The notes under the pieces: generated by a model
The model's database searches: none
Told to the model about the DNA's origin: nothing
What the model saw: only the letters and a program-made list of their open reading frames with translations
Made by a program: the position numbers and the translations under genes
From: Fimenecus sp964614605
Lineage (GTDB): Bacteria > Bacillota > Clostridia > Oscillospirales > Acutalibacteraceae
NCBI GenBank assembly: GCA_964614605.1
Contig: CAZTLU010000039.1
Location: 1 to 13,880, forward strand
Direction: 5' to 3'
DNA length: 13,880 nt
Shown: positions 13,351 to 13,880 of the stretch, one piece after another
Position numbering within the stretch: position 1 is the stretch's first letter
Layout of the letters: the number at the start of each line of letters is the position of its first letter

Positions 13351-13381
13351 AAAAGTTGGGGCGGATGTCCTTCATCCGCCC
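13351..13381 (-). terminator. GC-rich hairpin, probable terminator of the upstream partial gene
   Basis: GGGCGGATG and CATCCGCCC (13359-13367 and 13373-13381) form 9 perfect pairs with a 5-base loop. On the minus strand CAACTTTTT follows, so it can end the transcript of the partial gene whose stop is 74 bases upstream. Its G+C content stands out from the surrounding AT-rich DNA, so it could also be a dispersed intergenic repeat. The 73 bases between it and the stop at 13455 hold only a weak GGCT/AGCC hairpin. Confidence 0.6.
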
Positions 13382-13454
13382 GAATTTGTAAAAGTTAACA
13401 TTAAAATAAATTAAGTTCAATTTTCGGCTATGCGAAAGCCACCGCCTTACTGAT

Positions 13455-13880
13455 TTAAATTTGCCAGCCATATAGTTCGGCGGCTTGTGGATAATAAGTT
13501 GAATGTAACGAGTTAAAATCTGCAGTAACTTCTGCATCAAAGAAATACCATTCATCATTAACACAAATGTAGGCATAAGCAGTTACACTTTCTTCTACAT
13601 CTTCGATTGGAATACCCGTCACAATGCAAGTGAACATATAATATCCGTCTGCATCTTGAATGTAATTTACAGGTGCATCAGTATATCCGCTTACAGTTTC
13701 ACCTTGTGCAACTTTTTTAGCATCTTCTGTTGAGAATGTTGTTGCATTTCGAGAATAAACGAAACCGACTTTTGAGATTATGAGCTCTGCTTCATCATTT
13801 GAATTCGCAATATATGTTTTGAAATCTTCATCGCAAATCTTCGCACGAGTTCTTACATCAAACATATTGGCGTACGAACC
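13455..13880 (-). CDS. C-terminal part of a hypothetical, probably secreted protein (cut by window edge)
   Basis: The frame is open from the window edge (…GSYANMFDVRT) to the stop at 13455-13457, giving 141 codons plus the stop. The Met at 13863-13865 is probably internal, since the frame continues upstream without interruption. I do not recognise a named family. The segment KVGFVYSRN (about 38-46) followed by Y-M-F-T-C-I-V-T-G-I-P and a V-T-A-Y-A-Y-I-C-V-N-D-E-W-Y-F-F-D strand pattern resembles C-terminal modules of exported or surface proteins of gut Clostridia, where GF-V-S and Y-I-V-N-G-Y patterns recur. No catalytic motif is visible. Location and role are inference; the N-terminal part off the window would decide. 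Confidence 0.65.
   Translation of the reverse strand, partial: GSYANMFDVRTRAKICDEDFKTYIANSNDEAELIISKVGFVYSRNATTFSTEDAKKVAQGETVSGYTDAPVNYIQDADGYYMFTCIVTGIPIEDVEESVTAYAYICVNDEWYFFDAEVTADFNSLHSTYYPQAAELYGWQI

Noticed and set aside
1..13880. CRISPR array, toxin-antitoxin pair, phage structural or transposase genes
   Set aside because: No regularly spaced repeats, and no frame resembling these proteins was seen on either strand.

Overview
The window reads as chromosomal DNA from a low-G+C, Gram-positive anaerobe of the class Clostridia, probably a gut Oscillospiraceae/Ruminococcaceae or Lachnospiraceae-type organism. This rests on strong AGGAGG-like ribosome binding sites, sigma-A promoters with 17-base spacers, U-tailed hairpin terminators, and a gene set of WYL regulator, AGCS symporter, Amidase_6 protein and two-part aconitase X. 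The assignment is an inference and no species is claimed.

Layout. (1) Bases 1-2772, minus strand: a glycolytic operon pgk-tpiA-gpmI, with gpmI cut by the window edge and a promoter upstream of pgk. (2) Bases 2883-5638, minus: an intracellular GH2 glycosidase followed 5 bases later by a WYL-type regulator. No terminator is visible between the regulator and pgk. (3) Bases 5720-8318, plus: tRNA-Leu(UAG) with its own promoter and terminator, then a tight three-gene unit of a CapA-like metallophosphatase, a TIM-barrel sugar-phosphate isomerase/epimerase-like protein and a Nudix hydrolase. It ends in a bidirectional terminator. (4) Bases 8319-11070, minus: an Amidase_6 papain-like peptidase/amidase, a membrane-anchored SGNH/GDSL hydrolase and an AGCS sodium:alanine/glycine symporter. 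The last two have their own promoters. (5) Bases 11160-11510: tRNA-Ser(GGA) on the plus strand, followed by a hairpin-rich segment that ends in a second exact copy of the last 24 bases of the tRNA locus. It looks like an attachment-site duplication. (6) Bases 11522-13308, minus: two-subunit aconitase X with its own promoter. (7) Bases 13455-13880, minus: the C-terminal end of a probably secreted protein of unknown function.

How the genes fit together. pgk, tpiA and gpmI encode consecutive or linked lower-glycolysis steps. The GH2/WYL pair looks like a small sugar-utilisation unit with its own regulator, and may read through into glycolysis. The CapA-TIM-Nudix unit suggests small-molecule phosphate or sugar-phosphate chemistry, but its substrate cannot be told from sequence. 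The amidase and GDSL hydrolase are plausible cell-envelope enzymes. The AcnX pair suggests a dehydratase, possibly for cis-3-hydroxy-L-proline, but no partner pathway genes are present.

The least explained part is the 181-base step between the two tRNA-Ser 3' copies. It holds two long, nearly perfect hairpins enclosed by a 10-base inverted repeat made of T-arm sequence. No integrase, CRISPR array, defence system or intact mobile element is visible.
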